DNA of 45,086 nt from Catenulispora pinistramenti (GTDB lineage: Bacteria > Actinomycetota > Actinomycetes > Streptomycetales > Catenulisporaceae): assembly GCF_018274385.1 (NCBI RefSeq), contig NZ_JAAFYZ010000065.1, positions 1-45,086 on the forward strand, written 5' to 3'. Below the pieces are notes generated by a model that searched no databases, was not told where the DNA came from, and was given only the letters and a program-made list of their open reading frames with translations. Of this stretch, positions 38,019 through 45,086 are shown piece after piece. How positions within the stretch are numbered: position 1 is the stretch's first letter; the number at the start of each line of letters is the position of its first letter. Both the position numbers and the translations under genes were made by a program.

Positions 38019-38450
38019 CTATCCCTTCACCAGACACGTGATCCGGCTGGTGCAGCAGCGGCGCCCGGACTCGTCGGTGATCACGATCTCGCTGACCACC
38101 AGCGTCCGCCCGGCGGACAGCACCCGGCAGGTGCCGGTGACCCGGCCCTCTTTGGCCGAGCGGTGGTGGGTGGCGTTGATGTCCACGCCGACCACCTGCT
38201 TGTCCGGGCCGGCGTGCAGCGCGGCCATCAACGAGCCCAGGGTCTCGGCCAGCACCACCGAGGCGCCGCCGTGCAGCAGACCGTAGACCTGGGTGTTGCC
38301 GGCCACCGGCATGGTGCCGACGATCTCCTCCTTGGTCGCGGAGGCGATGACGATGTCCATGCGCTCGGTCAGGTGGCCGGCGCCGACCTCGTTGAACATC
38401 GCCGCGATCTGCTCGGCCTCGGACACCTGGCTGTTCTGGTCTATCGACAT
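38019..38450 (-). CDS. Hotdog-fold (PaaI-like) acyl-CoA thioesterase
   Basis: This 143-residue single hotdog domain has the PaaI/ComA-type motif NTQVYGLLHGGASVVLAETLGS, including the HGG turn and the following Glu expected to act in hydrolysis. A conserved DINATHHRSAKEGRVTG strand and a late SEIVITDESGR strand follow. It likely cleaves a small-acyl or aryl thioester of coenzyme A; the substrate is unknown. The ATG at 38448-38450 follows AGAGG. It diverges from polA across a region with 21-bp repeats. Confidence 0.9.
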   Translation of the reverse strand: MSIDQNSQVSEAEQIAAMFNEVGAGHLTERMDIVIASATKEEIVGTMPVAGNTQVYGLLHGGASVVLAETLGSLMAALHAGPDKQVVGVDINATHHRSAKEGRVTGTCRVLSAGRTLVVSEIVITDESGRRCCTSRITCLVKG

Positions 38451-38465
38451 CGCGGGGCCTCTTTC

Positions 38466-38550
38466 GGGGAGCTGGGCTGGGGCATTCGCGGGCGGGGCCC
38501 GGGTTTTCGCGGGCCGGGCCCGGGCTTTCGGGGGCCGGACCCGGGCGCGG
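38466..38550. repeat. 21-bp tandem repeat, about 4 copies, between the thioesterase gene and polA
   Basis: Units of 21 bases start at 38488, 38509 and 38530, with a more diverged one before them. The shared core is GGGCCCGGG followed by TTTC. They lie 16-100 bases upstream of the thioesterase ATG and 95-180 bases upstream of polA. Each unit contains a GGGCCCGGG-type partial palindrome. The array may place extra DNA or protein sites in this divergent promoter region. Confidence 0.7.
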
Positions 38551-38631
38551 AAAACTACACCACATTAACTGCAACGTGTTACAGCCAGCCTAACCACCGC
38601 CGAGTTGCCCCGGCCTGTCGGTACCTCGCCC

Positions 38632-38644
38632 TAGGATTCATACC
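38632..38644 (+). promoter_or_regulatory. -10 box giving a likely leaderless polA transcript
   Basis: TAGGAT (38632-38637) lies seven bases before the polA GTG, and no Shine-Dalgarno is present. This matches the arrangement at the trpBA leader ORF. Confidence 0.5.
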
Positions 38645-41371
38645 GTGAGCCCCGCCAAGAAGACCGCCGAAAAGACCTCCGCGTCCACCGCGACCCGCCC
38701 CGTCCTGCTGCTGTTGGACGGCCACTCGCTGGCGTACCGGGCGTACTACGCGCTGAAGGAGGCGGATCTGCGCACCACCACCGGCCAGCCCACCGGCGCG
38801 GTGCAGGGGTTCACGTCGATGCTGATCAACACGCTGCGCGACGAGCAGCCGACGCACGTCGCCGTGGCCTTCGACGTCTCGCGCCAGACCTTCCGCACCG
38901 AGAAGTTTCCCGAGTACAAGGCCAACCGCTCGGCCTCCCCGGACGACTTCAAGAGCCAGATCGGCCTGATCGACGAACTGCTCGACGGCCTCGGGATCAC
39001 GGTGATCCGCAAGGAGGGCTTCGAGGCGGACGACGTCATCGCCACCCTGACCACCCAGGCCGCCGCCGACGGCTACGAGGTCCGGATCCTCACCGGCGAC
39101 CGCGACTCGCTCCAGCTGGTCACCGAGGACGTGACCGTGCTCTACCCCAAGCGCGGCGTGTCGGACCTGTCGCGCTTCACCCCGACCGCGGTCCAGGAGA
39201 AGTACGAGCTGACGCCGAAGCAGTACCCCGACTTCGCGGCCCTGCGCGGCGACCCGTCGGACAACCTGCCGAACATGCCCGGCGTGGGGGAGAAGACCGC
39301 CGCGAAGTGGATCCGCGAGTTCGGCTCGCTGGCCGATCTGGTGGCGCGCGCCGACGAGGTCAAGGGCAAGGCCGGGGAGACGCTGCGGGGGCACCTGGAG
39401 CAGGTGCGCCTCAACCGCGAGCTCACCGAGCTGGTCCGGGACGTGCCGCTGGAGCAGGGCCCGACCGACCTGGCCTGGACCTCCGAGGGCGACCCGGAGG
39501 CGGTGTACCAGCTGTTCGACACGCTGGAGTTCTCCACCTCGATGCGGGACCGGGTGGCGCCGCTGCTGGCCTCCGGTGCCGACGCCGAAGCGGTCGGCGA
39601 CGCCGTGGAGCTGGAAGGCCAGGTGCTCCAGACCGGGGAACTGGCCGACTGGCTGGCCGCCAACGCCACCGGCGACGGCGCCACCGGCGTGGCGGTGCGG
39701 GGCCGCTGGAGCCACGGCACCGGCGAGGTCGAGGGCCTGGCCTTCGCGACCGCCGCCGGCACCGCCGCGTACGTCGACGTCACGCAGCTGGACCCGGCCG
39801 ACGAGCAGGCGCTCGCGGCATGGATGGCCGATCCGCGGCGGGCCAAGGTGCTGCATGACGCCAAGGGCCCGACCCTGGCGCTGGCCGCGCGCGGCCTCAC
39901 GCTGGCCGGTGTGGTCGCCGACACCGCGCTGGAGGCCTACCTGGCGCAGTCCGGCCGCCGCTCCTTCGACCTGGAGCCGCTGGCCGAGGAGGTGCTGGGC
40001 CGCCGCCTGTCGCCCGGGGACGCCGACGCCCAGGGCACGCTGTTCGCCGACGAGGACGCCGAGGCCGAGCGTCAGATGAGTGCCGCGCACGCGGTGCTGG
40101 ACCTGGCCGACGCGCTGCGCGAGAAGCTGGCCGACACCGGCGCCGGGCAGCTGCTGACCGACATCGAGCTGCCGCTGGTCGGGGTGCTGGCCGAGATGGA
40201 GAAGGTCGGGATCGCCATCGACACCCGGCTGTTCCAGGAGCTGGAGAAGGGCTTCACCACCGAGGCGGCCGAACAGGTCGTCCAGGCCCGCGATCACGCC
40301 GGCGTCGAGAACCTGAACCTGGGCTCGCCCAAGCAGCTGCAGGAAGTGCTGTTCGAGACCCTGGGCATGCCCAAGACCAAGAAGATCAAGACCGGCTACA
40401 CCACCGACGCCGACGCCCTGGCCTGGCTCCAGGTCCAGACCCAGCACCCGTTCCTGGACCACCTGCTGCGCTGGCGCGAGGTGAACCGGCTCAAGACGGT
40501 GGTCGAGGGCCTGTCGAAGTCGGTGTCGGACGACGACCGCATCCACACCACCTACAACCAGATGATCGCCGCCACCGGCCGGCTGTCCTCGGTGGACCCG
40601 AACCTGCAGAACATCCCGATCCGCACCCTGGAAGGGCAGCAGATCCGCAAGGCGTTCATCGCCGGCGCCGACTACGAGTCGCTGATGACGGCCGACTACA
40701 GCCAGATCGAGATGCGCATCATGGCGCACCTGTCCGAGGACGCCGGCCTGATCGACGCCTTCACCTCCGGCGAGGACCTGCACAACACCGTCGCCTCCAA
40801 GGTCTTCGACGTCGACGCCACCGCCGTCGAACCCGAACACCGCCGCCGCATCAAGGCCATGAGCTACGGCCTGGCCTACGGCCTGTCCGCCTTCGGCCTG
40901 TCCCAGCAGCTCGGCATCGAGACCTCCGAAGCCGGCAAGATGATGGACGACTACTTCCAGCGCTTCGGCGGCGTCCGCGACTACCTGCACGAAGTGGTGG
41001 TCCAGGCCCGCGCCACCGGCTACACCGAGACCATGTTCGGCCGCCGCCGCTACCTCCCCGACCTGGCCAGCGACAACCGCCAGCGCCGCGAGATGGCCGA
41101 GCGCATGGCCCTGAACGCCCCCATCCAGGGCTCGGCCGCGGACATCATCAAGGTGGCGATGATCCGCGTCCGCGACGCCCTCCGCGAGGAGCAGCTGAAG
41201 TCACGGATGCTGCTCCAGGTCCACGACGAACTGGTGCTGGAGATCGCCCCCGGCGAGGCCCAGCGCGCTGAGGAACTGGTGCGGCGGGAGATGGCGGCGG
41301 CCGCCGAGCTGCGGGTACCGCTGGACGTTTCGGTCGGGGTGGCGGCCAACTGGGCGGATGCCGCGCACTAG
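38645..41371 (+). CDS. polA: DNA polymerase I
   Basis: PolA fills repair gaps and removes Okazaki-fragment primers. The 908-residue protein has an N-terminal 5'-3' exonuclease (about 18-310; LLLDGHSLAYRAYYAL, FEADDVIATL, ILTGDRDSLQLV, GVGEKTAAKW) and a middle region in the position of the 3'-5' exonuclease that lacks its catalytic Asp-x-Glu. A complete family A polymerase follows (GRLSSVDPNLQNIP, TADYSQIEMRI, RRIKAMSYGLAYG, MLLQVHDELVLE). Loss of proofreading is normal for actinobacterial PolA. The GTG at 38645 is the start; its transcript is probably leaderless. No clear hairpin follows. Confidence 0.97.
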   Translation: MSPAKKTAEKTSASTATRPVLLLLDGHSLAYRAYYALKEADLRTTTGQPTGAVQGFTSMLINTLRDEQPTHVAVAFDVSRQTFRTEKFPEYKANRSASPDDFKSQIGLIDELLDGLGITVIRKEGFEADDVIATLTTQAAADGYEVRILTGDRDSLQLVTEDVTVLYPKRGVSDLSRFTPTAVQEKYELTPKQYPDFAALRGDPSDNLPNMPGVGEKTAAKWIREFGSLADLVARADEVKGKAGETLRGHLEQVRLNRELTELVRDVPLEQGPTDLAWTSEGDPEAVYQLFDTLEFSTSMRDRVAPLLASGADAEAVGDAVELEGQVLQTGELADWLAANATGDGATGVAVRGRWSHGTGEVEGLAFATAAGTAAYVDVTQLDPADEQALAAWMADPRRAKVLHDAKGPTLALAARGLTLAGVVADTALEAYLAQSGRRSFDLEPLAEEVLGRRLSPGDADAQGTLFADEDAEAERQMSAAHAVLDLADALREKLADTGAGQLLTDIELPLVGVLAEMEKVGIAIDTRLFQELEKGFTTEAAEQVVQARDHAGVENLNLGSPKQLQEVLFETLGMPKTKKIKTGYTTDADALAWLQVQTQHPFLDHLLRWREVNRLKTVVEGLSKSVSDDDRIHTTYNQMIAATGRLSSVDPNLQNIPIRTLEGQQIRKAFIAGADYESLMTADYSQIEMRIMAHLSEDAGLIDAFTSGEDLHNTVASKVFDVDATAVEPEHRRRIKAMSYGLAYGLSAFGLSQQLGIETSEAGKMMDDYFQRFGGVRDYLHEVVVQARATGYTETMFGRRRYLPDLASDNRQRREMAERMALNAPIQGSAADIIKVAMIRVRDALREEQLKSRMLLQVHDELVLEIAPGEAQRAEELVRREMAAAAELRVPLDVSVGVAANWADAAH

Positions 41372-41501
41372 GCGCTGCTGCTTGGTTGGTTGCTAGGTTG
41401 GTCCGCTGGTTGGTGGGTGCTGCTCTTGATCGGGCGCTTGTTGCGAGGTGTGTTTGCGCCATGCGCGGATATCGCCCACATGCATCGCCTACGTGCGTTA
41501 C

Positions 41502-43115
41502 CTACGTACTCTGCGCCACCGCGCCCACCGCCTGCGGATCATCCTCCACCTCAGCCACCACCGCGGTGACCTCGCCCGCCGTCCGCGCCGTCAAGCACAC
41601 CGTCACCGACACCGTCGCGGTCGCCAGCGTCGACGCCGCCGCGGCCGTCACGATCGCGCCCGCCGACCCGTGCGCGAAGCCCACGATCACCGTCGTCTCC
41701 AGCACGATCCCGCCGAGCACCACCGCCGACACCGCGTGCGAGCGCCGCGCCACCCCGTCCAGCAGCGCCAGGTTCACCAGCGCCAGCAACGCTCCCACGC
41801 TCGTGAACAGCCAGCCGTCCGCGCCCAGGTCGAACCCGCCCGGTGTGGCGTACTTGTCCCCGAACGCCAGCCCGATCAGCGGATCGCCGCCCACGCCCGC
41901 GAGCGCGATCCCCAGCACCCCGATCCCGCCGGTCAGCGCCAGCGCCACCGACAGCGCCCGGCGCCGTTCGGTCGGCCGCGCCAGCCGCGGGTACGCGAGC
42001 ATCGCCACGAAACTCGGCGCGAAGAACGCCGCCCGCGCCAGCAGTGCGCCGGTGTTGTAGCGTCCCAGGTCCCCGTCGGTCAGGTACCGGCTGGCCAGCA
42101 GCGTGTCGAGCACCGTCAGCAGCAGGATGCCGCCGAGCCCGCCGGTCGCCCGCAGCACTTCCGTCAGATAGCCGCTGTGTCCGAGGTGGTGTTCGGCGAC
42201 CCGCTGGGCTGCCGCCTCCACCGGTCCGGTCGCCGCCGCTGTGGTCTGACCGGCGTGACGGGTCTGACCGGCCTGACCGGCCTGACCGGCCTGACCGGCC
42301 TGACCGGCCTGACCGGCTTCGGTGTCCATCGCGATCACCGTGTCCATCGCGACCACCATGTCCATCGCGTCGATCGGGCCCGCCGCCGGCGAACCGGCCT
42401 CCGCCCCACTCGCAACCTCCCGCAGCAACCACCGCCCCGCCACCGCCGCGAACGCCCAAGCCGCCGTCTGCACCGCCATCACCGTCGTCGGCGACGACTG
42501 CGCCGAAGCCGCCGCGGCCCCGATCACCAACCGCGACCCCTGCGCCGCCAGATACAGCAGGGTCATCGTCATGAACCGCGACGTCCCCTGCGCGATCCCC
42601 AAGTACGACGCGAACACCGTGTTCGCCGCCAACGACACCCCCGTCCACACCACGCCCCCGACCGTCACCGACGGCAACAACGCCGCGATCGCCGGAGCCA
42701 GCGCCATGAACAAGGCGGCCACCCCGATCCCGACCGCGAACCCCCGCCACCGCAAGCCGCGCACCAAAGCCCCGCGCGCCGCCGGCGACGCCTCCGCGAC
42801 CACCGCCAACCGCCGCGCGTTGATCGCCTGCACCGCCAGCCCCGGCACGGTCCCGATCAGGAACACCGACAGCAGCGTCCCCAACTCCGCGTACCCGCCG
42901 GGCCCCAGGCCCCGCGACAGCACCAGGTTGAACCCGTACGCCAACACGTTCCCGAGCCCGGTCCCGACCGCCACCAGCAGCCCGGCCGACGCGCGGCCAC
43001 CCCCGCCTCCGCCGCGCGCGCTCCTGCCTTCGCGGGGCAGGCTCCCACCCCCGCGGCGTGCGCCCGCGACCTCGACGGCCGAACTTCCCCGCTCGTCCCT
43101 GGCCTTGCGGAGCAT
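41502..43115 (-). CDS. Polysaccharide flippase-like membrane protein
   Basis: This 537-residue polytopic protein with about 12-14 helices resembles the MATE/Wzx-type polysaccharide exporters (oligosaccharide flippases). It has an early AYGFNLVLSRGLGPGGYAELGTLL segment, then paired helices throughout. It probably flips a lipid-linked saccharide across the membrane, in keeping with the glycosyltransferase and methyltransferase beside it. A middle loop (about residues 245-290) carries in-frame repeats: MD-T/M-V-I/V-A and a Gly-Gln-Ala run. I chose the ATG at 43115 because GGAGGG lies six bases upstream; a GTG at 43181 would add 22 residues without a ribosome site. Confidence 0.85.
   Translation of the reverse strand: MLRKARDERGSSAVEVAGARRGGGSLPREGRSARGGGGGGRASAGLLVAVGTGLGNVLAYGFNLVLSRGLGPGGYAELGTLLSVFLIGTVPGLAVQAINARRLAVVAEASPAARGALVRGLRWRGFAVGIGVAALFMALAPAIAALLPSVTVGGVVWTGVSLAANTVFASYLGIAQGTSRFMTMTLLYLAAQGSRLVIGAAAASAQSSPTTVMAVQTAAWAFAAVAGRWLLREVASGAEAGSPAAGPIDAMDMVVAMDTVIAMDTEAGQAGQAGQAGQAGQAGQTRHAGQTTAAATGPVEAAAQRVAEHHLGHSGYLTEVLRATGGLGGILLLTVLDTLLASRYLTDGDLGRYNTGALLARAAFFAPSFVAMLAYPRLARPTERRRALSVALALTGGIGVLGIALAGVGGDPLIGLAFGDKYATPGGFDLGADGWLFTSVGALLALVNLALLDGVARRSHAVSAVVLGGIVLETTVIVGFAHGSAGAIVTAAAASTLATATVSVTVCLTARTAGEVTAVVAEVEDDPQAVGAVAQST
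42247..42375 (-). repeat. In-frame minisatellites inside the flippase gene
   Basis: Eight 9-base units (TGACCGGCC on the given strand, 42247-42318) encode the Gly-Gln-Ala run; five consecutive units are identical. Next to them, three 18-base units (42322-42375, TCCATCGCGA core) encode the MDTVIA-type repeats. Both periods keep the frame, so copy number could vary and change only a loop. Confidence 0.85.
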
Positions 43116-43384
43116 CGACGTCCCTCCGGTGCAGTGCCGCGCGCTGTCGCCCGAGCTGTCCGCTGTCCTTTGAGCGGTCACGCTAGACGTCGCCGAAGCC
43201 GAAGCACGACCAACCGGCGCCCGTCCGAGTGAACTTCGCTCCCGGATGCCCGCCGACGGCGCGCCACATCCCCAGAACCCCCGCGCCGGCCACGTCGCCC
43301 CGTACGATCAAAGTTCGGTCCGCGACCCTCGCCCGAACGGCGCCGTCGCACGTGTCGCCCGCCGCCGCGCGTCGTTGTATCGCA
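43116..43384. other. Divergent region between flippase and glycosyltransferase genes
   Basis: No separate gene is supported. On the leftward strand TAGCGT (43181-43186) could be the flippase -10 box. On the rightward strand TACGAT (43303-43308) could serve the glycosyltransferase, giving a leader of about 70 bases. No ribosome-binding site is obvious before the glycosyltransferase GTG. Confidence 0.4.
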
Positions 43385-44590
43385 GTGCACTTAGCCATCC
43401 TGAACTGGCGCGACCCCTGGCAGCAGACCGCCGGGGGAGCGGAGGCCTTCGCCTACGAGGTCGCCCGCGGCTTCGTGGAACGCGGCGACACCGTCGACTT
43501 CCTGACGTCCCGCGAACCGGGCCAACCACGCCGCGAGCTCCGCGACGGAATCAGATGGCTGCGACGCGGCGGACGCTGGTCGGTCTACCCCGCCGTCCTC
43601 GCACACTTGATCAGGGTTCGATTATGCGGGCCCGCATACGACTTCGTGATCGACTGCCAGAACGGCATCCCCTTCTTCTCACCACTGGCCCTGTCCCGAC
43701 GCCGCACCGGCCTCGCGCTCGTCGTCCACCACGTCCACGACGAGCAGTTCGGCACCCACTTCAGCCGCCCGCTCGCCGCCTTGGGACGCTGGCTGGAGGG
43801 TCCGGCGGCGCGGCGGGTCTACCGACGGCACCAGGCGGTGGCCGTATCGGAGTCCACCATCGCGGCGATGCGGACCCGACTGCGCTGGACCGGGCCGATC
43901 GTGCTCGTGCCCAACGGCGTTACGAGAGAAGGGTTTCCGGCCTCCTCTTTAACTCCAGCCTTAACCCTGGCCTTACGTCCAGCCCCACCTTCAGCCCTAC
44001 CCACTGCCCCACCTCTGGCGCCCCCGCGACTCGTCGCGGTCGGCCGGCTGGTACGCCACAAGCGCCTGGAACACATCGTCCACCTCGCCGACGACCTGGC
44101 CGAGACCTGGCCCGGCATCGAAGTCCACATCGTCGGCCGCGGCCCCGACGAGCCCCGGATCCGCGCCGCCGCCTCCCTGCTCCGCCACGCCGCCCGCGTC
44201 CACATCCACGGCCACCTGCCCGCCGAAGCCAAGAACGCGTTGGTGGCGACGTCCGCACTCCACCTGTCCGCCTCCCAAGGCGAGGGCTGGGGCCTGTCGG
44301 TCCTGGAGGCCGCCGCGCTGGGCGTGCCGACCGTCGCCTACGACGTCGACGGCCTGCGCGACGCCATCCGCGACGGCGTCACCGGCTGGCTCGTCGCCCC
44401 CGGCGCCACGCTCGCCGACACGGTGTCCTCGGCGCTGAAGGAGCTGGACGCCGACCCGGCGCTCGCCTCCGAGATGCGGTCGTCGTGCATCGCGTGGGCC
44501 GCCGAGTTCGACTGGGACCGTACCCGCAACGCGATGGCGCAGTTGGCGGTCAGGAACTCGCGCAGCCCCGGCACCCGCACGATCGCGTGA
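43385..44590 (+). CDS. Family 4-type glycosyltransferase
   Basis: This 401-residue GT-B enzyme has an N-terminal acceptor domain (NWRDPWQQTAGGAEAFAYEV near the start, with the GGAE loop), a linker, and a C-terminal donor domain. The donor domain holds VGRLVRHKRLEHIV, HGHLP and the EX7E motif in ASQGEGWGLSVLEAAALG. It should transfer a sugar from a nucleotide donor during envelope or exopolysaccharide synthesis. The GTG at 43385 matches the usual family start. The interdomain linker is expanded by a 12-base repeat. The gene has five TTA codons (3, 80, 189, 193, 197), very unusual at this GC content. Its end overlaps the convergent methyltransferase frame by about 250 bases. Confidence 0.9.
   Translation: MHLAILNWRDPWQQTAGGAEAFAYEVARGFVERGDTVDFLTSREPGQPRRELRDGIRWLRRGGRWSVYPAVLAHLIRVRLCGPAYDFVIDCQNGIPFFSPLALSRRRTGLALVVHHVHDEQFGTHFSRPLAALGRWLEGPAARRVYRRHQAVAVSESTIAAMRTRLRWTGPIVLVPNGVTREGFPASSLTPALTLALRPAPPSALPTAPPLAPPRLVAVGRLVRHKRLEHIVHLADDLAETWPGIEVHIVGRGPDEPRIRAAASLLRHAARVHIHGHLPAEAKNALVATSALHLSASQGEGWGLSVLEAAALGVPTVAYDVDGLRDAIRDGVTGWLVAPGATLADTVSSALKELDADPALASEMRSSCIAWAAEFDWDRTRNAMAQLAVRNSRSPGTRTIA
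43951..44022 (+). repeat. 12-bp tandem repeat in the glycosyltransferase linker
   Basis: Six imperfect 12-base units (AACTCCAGCCTT, AACCCTGGCCTT, ACGTCCAGCCCC and so on) encode a Leu/Pro/Ala-rich linker of four-residue period between the two Rossmann domains. Two of the gene's five TTA codons lie in this array, and a third overlaps its left edge. The array is clearly less GC-rich than its flanks. Confidence 0.75.
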
Positions 44591-45067
44591 GCCCACGCGG
44601 GGTGATAGCGCGGGAAGACGGCCAGCCTCTGCACCGCCCCATCCCGCTCCGCCTCCCGCACCCACCCCAGCACCCGCCCGACCGAGAGCGGGAAGAGCGA
44701 CGTGCCGTACCGATTGGTCGGGGGAGCGCCACGCCGCCGCTCATACCGCCGCGCCGCCCACTCGCCCCCGAGGTAGTGCCACGGCGAGGTCTCGTGCCCG
44801 CCCAACGGCCCCAGCCAGTTGGTGAAGCACACGAACACCACCCCGCCCGGCCGCGTGACCCGCACCATCTCCTGAAGCATCCGCCGCGGCTCCACCACAT
44901 GTTCGAGCACGTTGGACGAAAAGCAGACATCGACGACCCCATCCCGCACCGGCAACGCCGCCGCATCGCCACACACATCCCCGACCGCCCGCAGATCCAC
45001 CGACAGGTACCGAGCACCCGCCGCCTCAAAAGCCGCCGCGAAGAACCCCGGCCCACCGCCCACATCC
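44338..45067 (-). CDS. SAM-dependent methyltransferase (5' end missing)
   Basis: The frame enters from the right edge at DVGGGPGFF, the glycine-rich SAM-binding motif I. Class I methyltransferase features follow: VDLR (acidic ribose-binding end), GDAAALPVRDGVVDVCFSSNVLEHV and VRVTRPGGVVFVCFTNW. The family body seems to end near VPGLREFLTANCAIAL. About 50-60 further residues, antisense to the glycosyltransferase, are Ser/Ala-rich and probably an unselected extension to the TAG at 44338. The start is lost because the contig ends in adapter sequence. Methylation of a sugar or lipid in the neighbouring polysaccharide pathway is inferred. Confidence 0.85.
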
Positions 45068-45086
45068 CTGTCTCTTATACAAATCT
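45068..45086. other. Nextera/Tn5 mosaic-end adapter remnant (not genomic)
   Basis: The final 19 bases match the synthetic Tn5 mosaic end CTGTCTCTTATACACATCT at 18 of 19 positions (A instead of C at 45082). Native Tn5 ends differ more. This is leftover library adapter at a contig end, so bases after 45067 should not be read as genome. Confidence 0.93.

Noticed and set aside
38645-41371. Damaged polA because the proofreading residues are missing
   Set aside because: Loss of the 3'-5' exonuclease residues is usual in actinobacterial PolA. All polymerase and 5' nuclease motifs are intact.
41372-41501. Small gene or terminator after polA
   Set aside because: There are only GGTTGGT-like imperfect repeats, with no stable hairpin and no ORF with a ribosome site.
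42247-42375. CRISPR array
   Set aside because: The 9- and 18-base units have no spacers and stay in the flippase reading frame.
45068-45086. A natural Tn5-like transposon end
   Set aside because: The sequence matches the engineered mosaic end better than the native outside or inside ends, sits exactly at the contig end and has no transposase nearby.

Overview
This window is high-GC chromosomal DNA from a filamentous-type actinobacterium, of the Streptomyces/Catenulispora kind. Supporting signs are strong third-position GC bias, frequent GTG and TTG starts, 4-base GTGA/ATGA gene overlaps, likely leaderless promoters, and very rare TTA leucine codons. The backbone order hisI-trpE-(membrane protein)-trpC-trpB-trpA ... 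lgt ... gltBD ... pyk ... ANTAR regulator ... polA is familiar from Streptomyces, and much of it from Mycobacterium (trpE to polA). No IS element, prophage, integrase or CRISPR array was found. The genus cannot be fixed by reading alone. The last 19 bases match the Tn5/Nextera mosaic end at 18 of 19 positions, so the right edge is a contig end carrying library adapter.

Layout. (1) 1-6.5 kb: a HEAT/LRV-type repeat protein with a small tandem repeat at its 3' end; a two-gene heterodimeric ABC exporter with one degenerate and one intact ATP site; a DUF1707 protein. (2) 6.5-13.1 kb: hisI-trpE-Trp membrane protein, a small HGxxPAAW membrane protein, trpC, then a short Trp-rich leader-like ORF with its own likely leaderless promoter and a hairpin, then trpBA and a strong terminator. 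(3) 13.1-18.1 kb: a cell-envelope set made of a MauE/DoxX-like redox membrane protein, two anchored DsbA-like thioredoxins, Lgt and a VIT1/CCC1 family protein. (4) 18.2-26.7 kb: a membrane-anchored phosphodiester glycosidase; a 52-aa unknown protein; gltBD. The 52-aa gene and gltB share a nearly identical 5' leader of about 48 bases that can fold over the ribosome-binding site. (5) 26.7-30.1 kb: DUF4190 protein, pyruvate kinase, a 15-bp tandem repeat, a tRNA with CAA (Leu) anticodon but a short variable loop, and an ANTAR response regulator (PdtaR type). (6) 30.1-36.7 kb: a complete branched-chain amino-acid-type ABC importer; its LivG-like ATPase has a 200-residue acidic Ala/Glu/Ser tail. (7) 36.7-41.4 kb: an unrecognised membrane-anchored protein, a hotdog thioesterase and DNA polymerase I. 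(8) 41.5-45.1 kb: an envelope polysaccharide group with a flippase-like protein, a family-4-type glycosyltransferase containing five TTA codons, and a truncated SAM methyltransferase.

Most of the window is core amino-acid, nitrogen and central metabolism. No large new multi-gene defence or biosynthetic system is visible. The most original signals are small: the duplicated gltB leader with its unknown 52-aa partner, the Trp-codon leader ORF and hairpin ahead of trpB, the odd tRNA, the LivG tail, and several in-frame minisatellites with clustered TTA codons in the polysaccharide genes.
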